Source of the DNA: Phaeobacter sp. 22II1-1F12B
Lineage (GTDB): Bacteria > Pseudomonadota > Alphaproteobacteria > Rhodobacterales > Rhodobacteraceae
Assembly: GCF_002210165.1 (NCBI RefSeq)
Contig: NZ_AQQP01000011.1
Location: forward strand, 62,001-126,000
Length of the DNA: 64,000 nt
Direction: 5' to 3'
The notes under the pieces were generated by a model. That model saw nothing but the letters and a program-made list of their open reading frames with translations. It was not told the origin of the DNA and did not search any database. The translations under genes and the position numbers were made by a program. Each line of letters opens with the position of its first letter. The stretch's first letter is position 1. Below, in pieces: positions 17,686-25,429 of this stretch.

Positions 17686-18303
17686 TTAGTCTTGTGCGGT
17701 AACTTCGGAACCGCGAACATTGTCAGCACCACGCGAGGAAGTTTCGGTGTCGCTCGTCATGGTTTCCGAAACGTCGGTGCCGGGCTCTTCGGTAGCACGC
17801 GCTTGGTCTTCACCACGCGATGCGTCCAGTTCGCCTTCTTCGGCTTTCAGAAGCTCGGCATCAGCGTCGCCATCGGCGATCTCTTCGCTGCGTTCTTCGT
17901 CAGAACCACGCTGCGAGTCATGCGCTTCGGCCATGTCACCCGATGCATCTGCATCAACGTCCAGCGAACCCGATGCGCCAGTTGAAACTTCGTTTTCGAT
18001 ACCTGCGGTGGCTTCTTCACCCTGAAGGTTAGCAGCGCCACGCGACTGGGTTTCGGATTCTGCGTCAACGCCAGCAATGTTATCGTCGGCGACAACGGGG
18101 GATTCTTCAGCTTCAGCGGCGGTCAGGTCGTCGTCGCCACGCGATGCCTTGTCAACATTTGCATCAACGGTTGCGTCGACATTGGTGCCCATTTCGACTT
18201 TTTCAGCCGAGGTTACGTTGTCGTCACCACGCGAAGCGGTTTCAGCGAACGAGCCGGTTGCGATCAGGGCAGCGGTGATGGCGGTGGTCATCATGAGTTT
18301 CAT
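17686..18303 (-). CDS. secreted acidic protein with six SRG repeats
   Basis: About 205 residues from ATG 18303 (Shine-Dalgarno aaagga). A signal peptide (MKLMMTTAITAALIATGSFA) is followed by a highly acidic, low-hydrophobicity chain. Six repeats centred on an S(Q)RG core recur every 20-40 residues: ASRGDDNVTSAE, ASRGDDDLTAAE, QSRGAANLQGEE, SQRGSDEERSEE, ASRGEDQARATE, SSRGADNVRGSE. There is no Cys, catalytic motif or membrane anchor. It is probably a disordered periplasmic or extracellular protein. No function is recognised. It has its own terminator. Confidence 0.75.
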   Translation of the reverse strand: MKLMMTTAITAALIATGSFAETASRGDDNVTSAEKVEMGTNVDATVDANVDKASRGDDDLTAAEAEESPVVADDNIAGVDAESETQSRGAANLQGEEATAGIENEVSTGASGSLDVDADASGDMAEAHDSQRGSDEERSEEIADGDADAELLKAEEGELDASRGEDQARATEEPGTDVSETMTSDTETSSRGADNVRGSEVTAQD

Positions 18304-18422
18304 TGTGTTGTCCTTTCGTTTCATTCCGTTCATTCTGGCGGTGTGCTTGCCGCCTCGTATGGGGCAACAACACCGCCGAATTACGAAAGGTTCCGAAAAG
18401 CGCAAAATTCGCTCTTCACAGC

Positions 18423-18442
18423 TGATCACGGACCCGTGATCA
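18423..18442. terminator. perfect hairpin after the dehydrogenase gene
   Basis: tgatcacgg-ac-ccgtgatca is a perfect 9-bp inverted repeat ending 2 bp from the dehydrogenase stop codon. It has no T-run, so it is either a weak terminator or a palindromic protein site in the spacer before the SRG-repeat gene. Confidence 0.4.
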
Positions 18443-18444
18443 CG

Positions 18445-19317
18445 CTAGCCCGCCGCGCGCAACCTCTTGATTAGGCTCGAGGTATCCCAGCGCCCCCCGC
18501 CGAGCTTTTGAACGTCCTTGTAAAACTGGTCTACAAGCGCGGTTACAGGAAGGCTCGCGCCATTCTCATCTGCGGTCGAAAGACAGATGCCCAGATCCTT
18601 GCGCATCCAGTCCACGGCAAACCCGTGATCAAAGTGATCGTCGAGCATGGTTTCGTACCGGTTCGCCATTTGCCAGCTTCCAGCGGCGCCTTGGCTGATC
18701 ACTTCGACAACCGCCCGACCGTCAAGCCCGGACTTCTCGGCCATATGCAGCGCCTCGGACAGCCCCTGTACCAGACCGGCAATCGCGATCTGGTTGCACA
18801 TCTTGGTCATCTGGCCGGAACCGCTCTCGCCGATGCGGCGGCAGATCTTGGAATAGACCTCCATGATCGGCTCCGCGCGCTCATAGGCTCCTTCGTCGCC
18901 CCCGCACATGATCGACAGCACGCCATTCTCGGCCCCCGCCTGCCCGCCGGAGATCGGCGCATCGATAAAGCTGATCTGTTTGGCATCCGCCTCGGCATAA
19001 AGCTCACGTGTCACCTTGGCAGAAACGGTGGTATGGTCGATGAATACGGTGCCGCTGCCCATTCCGGCAAAGGCGCCCTCCTCGCCCAGGCAAACGCTAC
19101 GCAGGTCGTCGTCATTACCAACGCAGGACATCACGAAATCCGCGCCCTTGACCGCCTCTACCGGCGTCGGCGCCATTGCGCCGCCATAGGTTTCCACCCA
19201 TTTATCCGCCTTGGCTGCTGTGCGATTGTAAACCGTCACATCGTGGCCGGCCTTCTGCAAGTGCCCAGCCATCGGAGCACCCATCACCCCCAAGCCCAAG
19301 AATGCCAGTTTTGCCAT
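18445..19317 (-). CDS. beta-hydroxyacid dehydrogenase (3-hydroxyisobutyrate / tartronate semialdehyde reductase type)
   Basis: About 290 residues from ATG 19317, with the strong Shine-Dalgarno aggagggg upstream. N-terminal Rossmann motif LAFLGLGVMGAPMAGHLQKAGHDVTVYNRT. The substrate-binding motif DAPISGGQAGAENGVLSIMCGG and the catalytic Lys region GSGQMTKMCNQI are typical of the 6-phosphogluconate dehydrogenase-like beta-hydroxyacid family. It uses NAD(P) to oxidise 3-hydroxyisobutyrate, or to reduce 2-hydroxy-3-oxopropionate. Which of the two cannot be decided from sequence alone. The length is normal for the family. Confidence 0.85.
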   Translation of the reverse strand: MAKLAFLGLGVMGAPMAGHLQKAGHDVTVYNRTAAKADKWVETYGGAMAPTPVEAVKGADFVMSCVGNDDDLRSVCLGEEGAFAGMGSGTVFIDHTTVSAKVTRELYAEADAKQISFIDAPISGGQAGAENGVLSIMCGGDEGAYERAEPIMEVYSKICRRIGESGSGQMTKMCNQIAIAGLVQGLSEALHMAEKSGLDGRAVVEVISQGAAGSWQMANRYETMLDDHFDHGFAVDWMRKDLGICLSTADENGASLPVTALVDQFYKDVQKLGGGRWDTSSLIKRLRAAG

Positions 19318-19439
19318 TTGCTTTCCCCTCCTGCTATCTTCACATAAAATCCGGATTCTCATTAACAGCCATTGCGGGCGCGGCAAAGAACCTGCATTCA
19401 CTTTGAATTCCTAGAGCAGAAACAGGCAACAGGTAAGTC

Positions 19440-21914
19440 ATGGCGATTCTCTTTCGCTGGTTATTGCGGGTTACCGCTGCCCTGATCTTTCTGATCGCGC
19501 TTGGCATCGGACTGGTCTACTTCCTCGCCTCGCAATCGCTGCCCGATTACAGCAGCACCGTCGAAACCCCGGGGATCACCACGCCGGTCGAGATCGTGCG
19601 CGATCATTCGAACGTGCCGCATATCCTTGGCGAGAACGACCCCGACGTCTATTTCGGGCTGGGATATGCCCATGCGCAGGACCGGCTCTGGCAGATGACC
19701 ATGCTGCGCCGTACCGCACAGGGGCGGCTCTCGGAGATATTCGGCCAGCGCACCGTCAAGATCGACCGGCTGATCCGGCGGCTCGACATCTACCGGCTGG
19801 CCCAGCAATCGGTCGCTTCGCAGGACGCCGAAACGCTGGATGCGCTACGGTCCTACGCGGCCGGTGTGAACGCCCGACTGGCTGAAATCAACCACCGCGC
19901 GCTTGGCCGCGGCGCGCCCGAGATGTTTATCTTCAACGCCCCGGTCGCCCCGTGGCAGCCCGGCGACTCCCTCGCAATCGTCAAACTGATGGGGCTGCGC
20001 CTCTCGGTTCAGCTTGAAGCCGAGGTCCTGCGCGCGCGCACCTCGCTGATGCTCGATGACGCCGACCGGCTAAAGGACATCCTGCCCGACGTCCCCGGCA
20101 GCGGCATCGCCGCGCTGCCCGAATATGCCGAGCTTTTCCCCAACCTGCCGCGCTATGCCCAAGGCGCCGACCTGCCCGCATCGCCGCTGTCGCCGATCCC
20201 TGAAAACGGTCTGGCCAGCGCCTCGAACGCGTGGAGCGCCGCGCCCTCGCGCTCCGCCTCGGGCGGCACTCTGCTTGCGTCCGACCCGCATCTTGGCTTC
20301 TCCGCCCCTTCCATCTGGTACCTCGCCCGGCTTGAACTCGGCACCGGCGGTGTCATCGGCGGTACGATCCCCGGCATCCCGGTTGTCATGACCGGCCGCA
20401 GCGCGCGGCTCGGCTGGGGGCTTACCTCCGCCTACCTCGACGATCAGGACCTGTTCATCGAACAGCTGAACCCGGAGAACCCCGAGGAATACCTGACCCC
20501 GGATGGCTACAAGCCTTTCGAAAAACGCCCCTCGATCATCGAGATCAAGGACGAGGCGCCGATTACCCTGACCCTGCGCTGGACGGAAAATGGCCCCGTC
20601 CTGCCGGGCAGCCAGTTCAACCTTGATACCATCACGCCCCCGGGTCACGTGGCGGCGCTCTCTTGGACCGTGCTCAGCCCGCGCGACACGACGCTCAGCG
20701 CCGCCATCGGGATCATGAAATCCGCCACTGTGACCGAGGCCATCGAAAAAGCCGAAGCCTATGTCGCCCCCGCGCAGAACCTGATGCTCGCCGATCAGGA
20801 AACCATCGCGATGAAAACCATCGGGGCCAATCCCCGTCGCGACCCCCGGCATCAAAGCCAGGGCCGGTTGCCAAGCCAGGGCTGGCGCGCCGAAAACCGC
20901 TGGCAGGGGCGCATGGCCTATGAATCGAACCCCGAATTCGTCAGCCCGCGCGGCGGCATCCTTGGCAATACGAATAACAAGACGGTCGAACGCCCCTTTC
21001 CTAATCACATCTCGTTCGAATGGGGCGACACCCAGCGCATCAAGCGCTGGCAGCGGCTCATGCAGTCGCGGCAGGTCCATACCCGTGACAGTTTCATCGA
21101 GGCCCAGCTTGATACGGTCAGCTTTACCGCGCGTTCGCTGCTGCCCCTGATCGGCGCCGATCTCTGGTACACCGGTCAGGCGGCACCCGATGGTACACCT
21201 GAACGTCAGCGCCAGATCGCACTCGACCTTCTGGCCGACTGGAACGGCGAGATGAACGAACACCTGCCCGAACCGCTGATCTATGCCGCATGGGTCCGCG
21301 CGCTTCAGGAACGGCTGATCCGCGACGAACTCGGCCCCCTCGCCAATGAATTCAACCGTGTCGATCCGCTGTTCATCGAACGGGTCTACCGCGACGTCGA
21401 CGGAGCCTCGGTCTGGTGCGATGTCCGCCAGAGCGCCCCGGTCGAAACCTGCACCGAGATGTCGCGCCTTGCGCTGGATGATGCGCTGGTCTGGATCGGC
21501 GAGAATTACGGCACAGCCCTGGAAACCCTGCGCTGGGGCGACGCGCATCAGGCAACCCACGACCACCCAGTTCTGGGCGAAGTGCCCCTGCTGCGCTATT
21601 TCGTGAACATCCGCCAATCGACCAGCGGCGGTGACAACACCCTGCAACGCGGGTTGACCTCGGCCACCGGTCCGAACCCGTTCGAAAACGTGCACGGCGC
21701 GGCCTATCGCGGTGTCTATGACTTTACCGACCCGAACAGTTCCGTCTTTATCATCTCGACCGGGCAGTCAGGCCATTTCCTGTCACGCCACTACGATGAT
21801 ATGGCGCAGCTCTGGCGTCGTGGCGAGTATATCCCGATGTCGCTCGACCTTGATCTGGCCCGCGCCGCTGCTGTCGGGGTCACGCATCTGCTGCCGCTTC
21901 CGGCGGCGGACTGA
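19440..21914 (+). CDS. penicillin acylase family protein (Ntn hydrolase)
   Basis: An 824-residue amidase made as one chain and self-cleaved. An N-terminal hydrophobic segment (LLRVTAALIFLIALGIGLVYFLA) is a signal anchor to the periplasm. The alpha-chain motif GLGYAHAQDRLWQMTMLRR is clear. The autocatalytic serine is Ser262 in SASNAWSAAPSRSASGG, followed by LASDPHLGF, and the beta-chain oxyanion region is near GILGNTNNKTVER. Substrates in this family include beta-lactam side chains and acyl-homoserine lactones. The actual substrate is unknown. It converges on hisC with 2 bp between stops. Confidence 0.9.
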   Translation: MAILFRWLLRVTAALIFLIALGIGLVYFLASQSLPDYSSTVETPGITTPVEIVRDHSNVPHILGENDPDVYFGLGYAHAQDRLWQMTMLRRTAQGRLSEIFGQRTVKIDRLIRRLDIYRLAQQSVASQDAETLDALRSYAAGVNARLAEINHRALGRGAPEMFIFNAPVAPWQPGDSLAIVKLMGLRLSVQLEAEVLRARTSLMLDDADRLKDILPDVPGSGIAALPEYAELFPNLPRYAQGADLPASPLSPIPENGLASASNAWSAAPSRSASGGTLLASDPHLGFSAPSIWYLARLELGTGGVIGGTIPGIPVVMTGRSARLGWGLTSAYLDDQDLFIEQLNPENPEEYLTPDGYKPFEKRPSIIEIKDEAPITLTLRWTENGPVLPGSQFNLDTITPPGHVAALSWTVLSPRDTTLSAAIGIMKSATVTEAIEKAEAYVAPAQNLMLADQETIAMKTIGANPRRDPRHQSQGRLPSQGWRAENRWQGRMAYESNPEFVSPRGGILGNTNNKTVERPFPNHISFEWGDTQRIKRWQRLMQSRQVHTRDSFIEAQLDTVSFTARSLLPLIGADLWYTGQAAPDGTPERQRQIALDLLADWNGEMNEHLPEPLIYAAWVRALQERLIRDELGPLANEFNRVDPLFIERVYRDVDGASVWCDVRQSAPVETCTEMSRLALDDALVWIGENYGTALETLRWGDAHQATHDHPVLGEVPLLRYFVNIRQSTSGGDNTLQRGLTSATGPNPFENVHGAAYRGVYDFTDPNSSVFIISTGQSGHFLSRHYDDMAQLWRRGEYIPMSLDLDLARAAAVGVTHLLPLPAAD

Positions 21915-21916
21915 CC

Positions 21917-23035
21917 TCAGACGACAGTCTGCCCGACAAAGGCCCGCACGCAATCCAGTAGCTGATCGTTCTGCTCCGGCGTCCCAAGGCAAAAGCGCAT
22001 GAAATGCTCCAGACCCGCCTCGCGGGTCCGGTTCACCACGAACCCGCCTTCGTCGAATAGGTATTCGACCAGCGCTTCGGTCACCTCGTGCCCCTGCCCG
22101 TCGACCGTGACCATCAGGAAATTCGATCCGCTCGGCGTGGCGCTGACACCCATGCCCTTCAATGCCAGCGCGACCCTTTCCCGTTCGGACACGATCTCTG
22201 TCACGCGCTCGCGCACCAGATCGATATCCTCGAGCGCCGCGATGGCGGCGTTCTGCGCCATGTTGTTCACGCTGCCCATGCCGCGCGTGACATAGAACCC
22301 CGGCAGCATCCACGCCGGCACCTGCGCCCAGCCAACCCGCAGCCCGGCCAGCCCGAAGGCCTTGGAAAAGGTACGCGTCACGATGACATTGTCACGCCCC
22401 AGCGCCATCGCATGGACCGCGTTGCAATAGTCCTCGCCGGTAAACTCGCCATAGGCAAGGTCGATCACCAGCACCACGTCGGCGCGCAGGTTATCCACCA
22501 GCCGCTGCAGTTCCGACAGCGGCAGCACGGTGCCCGTCGGGTTGTTGGGATTGGCCAGAAAGATCACCTTGGTGAAATCACTGACCCCGGAAAGGATACC
22601 ATCCACATCCGTCGTGAAATCGGTTTCAGGCGCCTTGACCAGATCGGCCCCCGCCCGGTGCGCGACCATCTGGAACTGGATATAGCCGAACTCGGAAATC
22701 AGGATCTCATCTCCCGGCCGCGCAAAACTGCGCCCGATCACATCCAGCAGTTCTTCTGAGCCATTGCCGCAGATCAGGCTCTCCGGGTCCAGCCCGTATG
22801 TCTTGCCAAGCGCCGCGCGCAGCCCGTCACAGCCCGGCCCGCCATAGCTGTTGACCCGATGCCCGGTCGCCTCGATCGCCGCGGCCACGGCAGGGGTCGG
22901 CCCATAGGGCAGTTCATTATAGCCAAGGTTGATGATCGGCAGACCCTTCGGCTGCGCCCGCGATATCCGCCCCCTGACCGGCATCGCCTCGATATAGGTT
23001 TTTGGTCGCGCGGCGGTTTGCTCGTCACTTTGCAT
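21917..23035 (-). CDS. hisC: histidinol-phosphate aminotransferase
   Basis: A 372-residue PLP-dependent fold-type I aminotransferase. It shows NLGYNELPYGPTPAVAAAI, the ICGNGSEELLDVIGR phosphate-binding region, FLANPNNPTGTVLP, the Asp-containing VVLVIDLAYGEF, and the PLP Lys in VTRTFSKAFGLAGLRVGW. This matches HisC, which makes histidinol phosphate from imidazole-acetol phosphate and glutamate. It sits alone, without other his genes. A broad-specificity aromatic aminotransferase role is possible. It is third in a leftward run after two DUF2059 genes. Confidence 0.85.
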   Translation of the reverse strand: MQSDEQTAARPKTYIEAMPVRGRISRAQPKGLPIINLGYNELPYGPTPAVAAAIEATGHRVNSYGGPGCDGLRAALGKTYGLDPESLICGNGSEELLDVIGRSFARPGDEILISEFGYIQFQMVAHRAGADLVKAPETDFTTDVDGILSGVSDFTKVIFLANPNNPTGTVLPLSELQRLVDNLRADVVLVIDLAYGEFTGEDYCNAVHAMALGRDNVIVTRTFSKAFGLAGLRVGWAQVPAWMLPGFYVTRGMGSVNNMAQNAAIAALEDIDLVRERVTEIVSERERVALALKGMGVSATPSGSNFLMVTVDGQGHEVTEALVEYLFDEGGFVVNRTREAGLEHFMRFCLGTPEQNDQLLDCVRAFVGQTVV

Positions 23036-23075
23036 CAGTCAATACCTTGAGAATTCATTCCCTGCCGGGAAACGC

Positions 23076-23906
23076 TTACAATTCGCTCGATTGCAGGGCC
23101 TCGGCCACCGAAAGGCCAAGCGCGAAATATATCTCGCGATACATCGCATCGAACCCGTCGAACAAGGCTCCGTTCAGCGCCTGCCCCGCTTCGGTTTCCG
23201 AGAAATCCAGATAGTCCTGCATCTCGCTGTCGCTGAGCGGCCCATAGGCCATGTACAGGAAACTCTGCAGCCAGATCAGGGTATCGGCGCGGATCGCGTC
23301 TTCCTGAGACCAGACCTCGTCAAGGATCTCGGCCTCGCTCATCCGGTGGCTGCCGCCTTCGACCAGACCATTGAAAAAGTGATAATTCGAGCTCAGCGCC
23401 CCGGTCACGTTGCGCTCGTTCAGGTCGTTGATCTCGATAAAGTTCATGATCGCATCGACGCGGGCGTTCTCATCCGCCACCGCCTCGGCATAGATCGCAT
23501 CGGCCAATTCATCGACCGCCGGATCGACCATCGCCACCCGGGCGCTGATCTCAAGCTGCAGGATACGCCGTCCCGCATCGCTGCCAAAGAAATCAAGCGC
23601 GGCGCGGGTTTCCTCGGGCGTCAGGCGCTTTTCAAGGCTCGCCTCGAGCACCGAGAGCATCGCCTCGGGATCATAGATGCGTTCCACCTTGTCCGAGAAA
23701 TAGCGCCCGCCGGTACCCGACAGGAGATCTTCGTTCAGCCCCTCGCCATAGCGCAGACCTTCCACCCGGAGGACCTTGATCACATCGTCCAGCAGAAGAA
23801 CATCGCTCAGCTCGTCTATGTCACCCGCACCGCTTGCAGTAAGCGGAACAAGCGCGGCCAGCGACAGCGCCGCGGCGATCACATAACGTCTGGCCCATCT
23901 CTTCAT
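23076..23906 (-). CDS. DUF2059 family exported protein
   Basis: 276 residues with a signal peptide (KRWARRYVIAAALSLAALVPLTASGA) and a helical body. It contains the DUF2059 pattern LTPEETRAALDFFGSDAGRRILQLE, repeated at lower similarity near the C-terminus (PLSDSEMQDYLDFSETEAGQALN). Family function is unknown; members are periplasmic. Only 1 bp separates its start from the upstream gene's stop, and that neighbour is similar in layout, so the pair looks like a tandem duplication. Confidence 0.78.
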   Translation of the reverse strand: MKRWARRYVIAAALSLAALVPLTASGAGDIDELSDVLLLDDVIKVLRVEGLRYGEGLNEDLLSGTGGRYFSDKVERIYDPEAMLSVLEASLEKRLTPEETRAALDFFGSDAGRRILQLEISARVAMVDPAVDELADAIYAEAVADENARVDAIMNFIEINDLNERNVTGALSSNYHFFNGLVEGGSHRMSEAEILDEVWSQEDAIRADTLIWLQSFLYMAYGPLSDSEMQDYLDFSETEAGQALNGALFDGFDAMYREIYFALGLSVAEALQSSEL

Positions 23907-23907
23907 G

Positions 23908-24768
23908 TCAGATGTCCTGACCGGGGTGCAGGTTGGCCATCTTGGCCGCCAGCACTTCGAAACGGTTGGCCATGATCTCGTACTGGACCGCGTTCAGCAG
24001 TTCATAAACCTCCTGCATCTGCGGCTCTTCCAGCGCTTCGGTATAGGCCAACAGGTCTTCGTCCGAAATATCGCGATAGGTATAGGCGGAACCGGACATG
24101 GCCGATTGCTCAAGCACCACACGCAGCCGTTCCTCGTCTTCGGCGATCATCGCCCGCAGCTCATCCGCATCAAGCTGCAGCTCGACCACCCCCGCTGCGC
24201 TCGCCGACATCAGGAAACGCACCTGTATCTCCTGCAGCGCCCGCAGGCTTGAGTCGACCGAGGATATCGCCGCGTTCATCCGTTTCATCGTGTCGAGCCG
24301 GTCGGGGTTGCTCTCGGCCAGTTCGGCAAGGATCTCGTTGCCTTCTTTCATCTTGGCGTCATCGTCATCCAGCATATGCGAGGCATTCTCGGCCTCGACC
24401 AGCCGTTGCCCCAGATCGGAAGCATAGAACCCCGCCGCAAAGGCAAGGTTCTCATCGCTCAGGGTCTGCTCTAGGATATCAACCGCGATATCGCGCATGA
24501 TCTCCGGCTTGAAGACCTGTGCCGTCACCCGGTTCCAGTCCGACCCGAAGACGTCCGGCTCCACCCCCAGCATCTGCGGGGCCGAGGCGGCGGAAAACGC
24601 GATTGAATCCAGCGCCACGTCAAATCCGGTTGTGGTGAGAAAGGCCTGCACCCGCTCGCGATTGGCCGCGTTCGCGGTCTGAGCGAAGAGACACATCACC
24701 GCGAGACCAAGAATGGCAGCGATCTGCAGCAGGCGGGGCGAAACGGGTACGCGCGAAAACTGTATCAT
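23908..24768 (-). CDS. DUF2059-like exported protein, paralogue of neighbour
   Basis: About 286 residues from ATG 24768, starting with a signal peptide (LLQIAAILGLAVMCLFAQTANA). The body matches its neighbour in arrangement: an early helical segment, LSDENLAFAAGFYASDLGQRLVEAE in the middle, and ISDEDLLAYTEALEEPQMQEVYELLNA near the C-terminus. Both are DUF2059-type 'growing residue count, then xSDxGxxL' helical units. Probably periplasmic; function unknown. It is first in the leftward transcription unit leading to hisC, and divergent from tRNA-Ser. Confidence 0.72.
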   Translation of the reverse strand: MIQFSRVPVSPRLLQIAAILGLAVMCLFAQTANAANRERVQAFLTTTGFDVALDSIAFSAASAPQMLGVEPDVFGSDWNRVTAQVFKPEIMRDIAVDILEQTLSDENLAFAAGFYASDLGQRLVEAENASHMLDDDDAKMKEGNEILAELAESNPDRLDTMKRMNAAISSVDSSLRALQEIQVRFLMSASAAGVVELQLDADELRAMIAEDEERLRVVLEQSAMSGSAYTYRDISDEDLLAYTEALEEPQMQEVYELLNAVQYEIMANRFEVLAAKMANLHPGQDI

Positions 24769-24891
24769 GCAATGAACCGTAAGGCATTTCGCGGCACCGG
24801 CAATCAAAAAAAATGCAATCGGCGGAAACCTAAAAAACGCCCTTGCCACCCGCCGCATGACCGATTACACGCAGGCTCCACAGACCCCCGC

Positions 24892-24981
24892 GGAGAGGTG
24901 CCGGAGTGGTCGAACGGGGCGGTCTCGAAAACCGTTGACCCTTCACGGGGTCCCAGGGTTCGAATCCCTGTCTCTCCGCCA
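24892..24981 (+). tRNA. tRNA-Ser (anticodon CGA)
   Basis: A 90-nt cloverleaf with acceptor stem ggagagg pairing with tctctcc (last pair G-T), D-arm gccggagtgg, an anticodon stem around loop ctCGAaa, the long variable arm expected for serine tRNA, T-arm cagggttcgaatccctg, discriminator G and encoded CCA. Its 3' end is the left boundary of the 19-kb accessory region, and a degraded copy of the same 3' end is found at 44213-44273. Confidence 0.96.
24920..24981 (+). repeat. attL-like tRNA-Ser 3' segment
   Basis: The last 62 nt of tRNA-Ser, from cggtctcg to the CCA end, match the segment at 44213-44273 at about 56 positions. This is the classical arrangement for integration of a mobile element into a tRNA gene with restoration of the functional tRNA. 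Confidence 0.75.
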
Positions 24982-25429
24982 CTTTGGCCTTATTATGTTG
25001 GTACTTCCATTTAACCCGCTTCGATGGGTGCGGACCATCTGTGCCACCGGTTACCGGATCGTGTGACGACTTTTCGCCCGCGAGATGCGCCGACTACGCC
25101 GACCAAGCGCAGATATTCGAGAACCGAGCAGACGAACGGAAATAGCTGAAGGCCTCGGTCAGGGCCGCATCCGCGAATGGCCCTCCGTCAAACCCTGCAA
25201 CCACTTTGGCGGCGAGTTGGTAGGCGGCACGCAACTCCCTGGCCGTCGCTTCACCATCAGCCCTACCCCGTTTTCTGATTCAGCGCTTTGCTAGCCCAAT
25301 CCAGAACCGGATCAACTGACGCCATCAAGGATAACAGATCAAATCGTCCAGCGATCAGTTCTTTGCCGCCGACGATTACAAAAATTGCCACTAAGCTAGT
25401 ATCTGATGCCCCGCGCAGCCGCCGCAAGC
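24982..25429. other. gene-free strip at left end of island
   Basis: 448 bp between the tRNA and the stop codon of the 1260-residue protein. No frame with coding character, Shine-Dalgarno or recognisable recombinase motif is visible. No terminator with a T-run was found for the long leftward operon. Confidence 0.5.
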
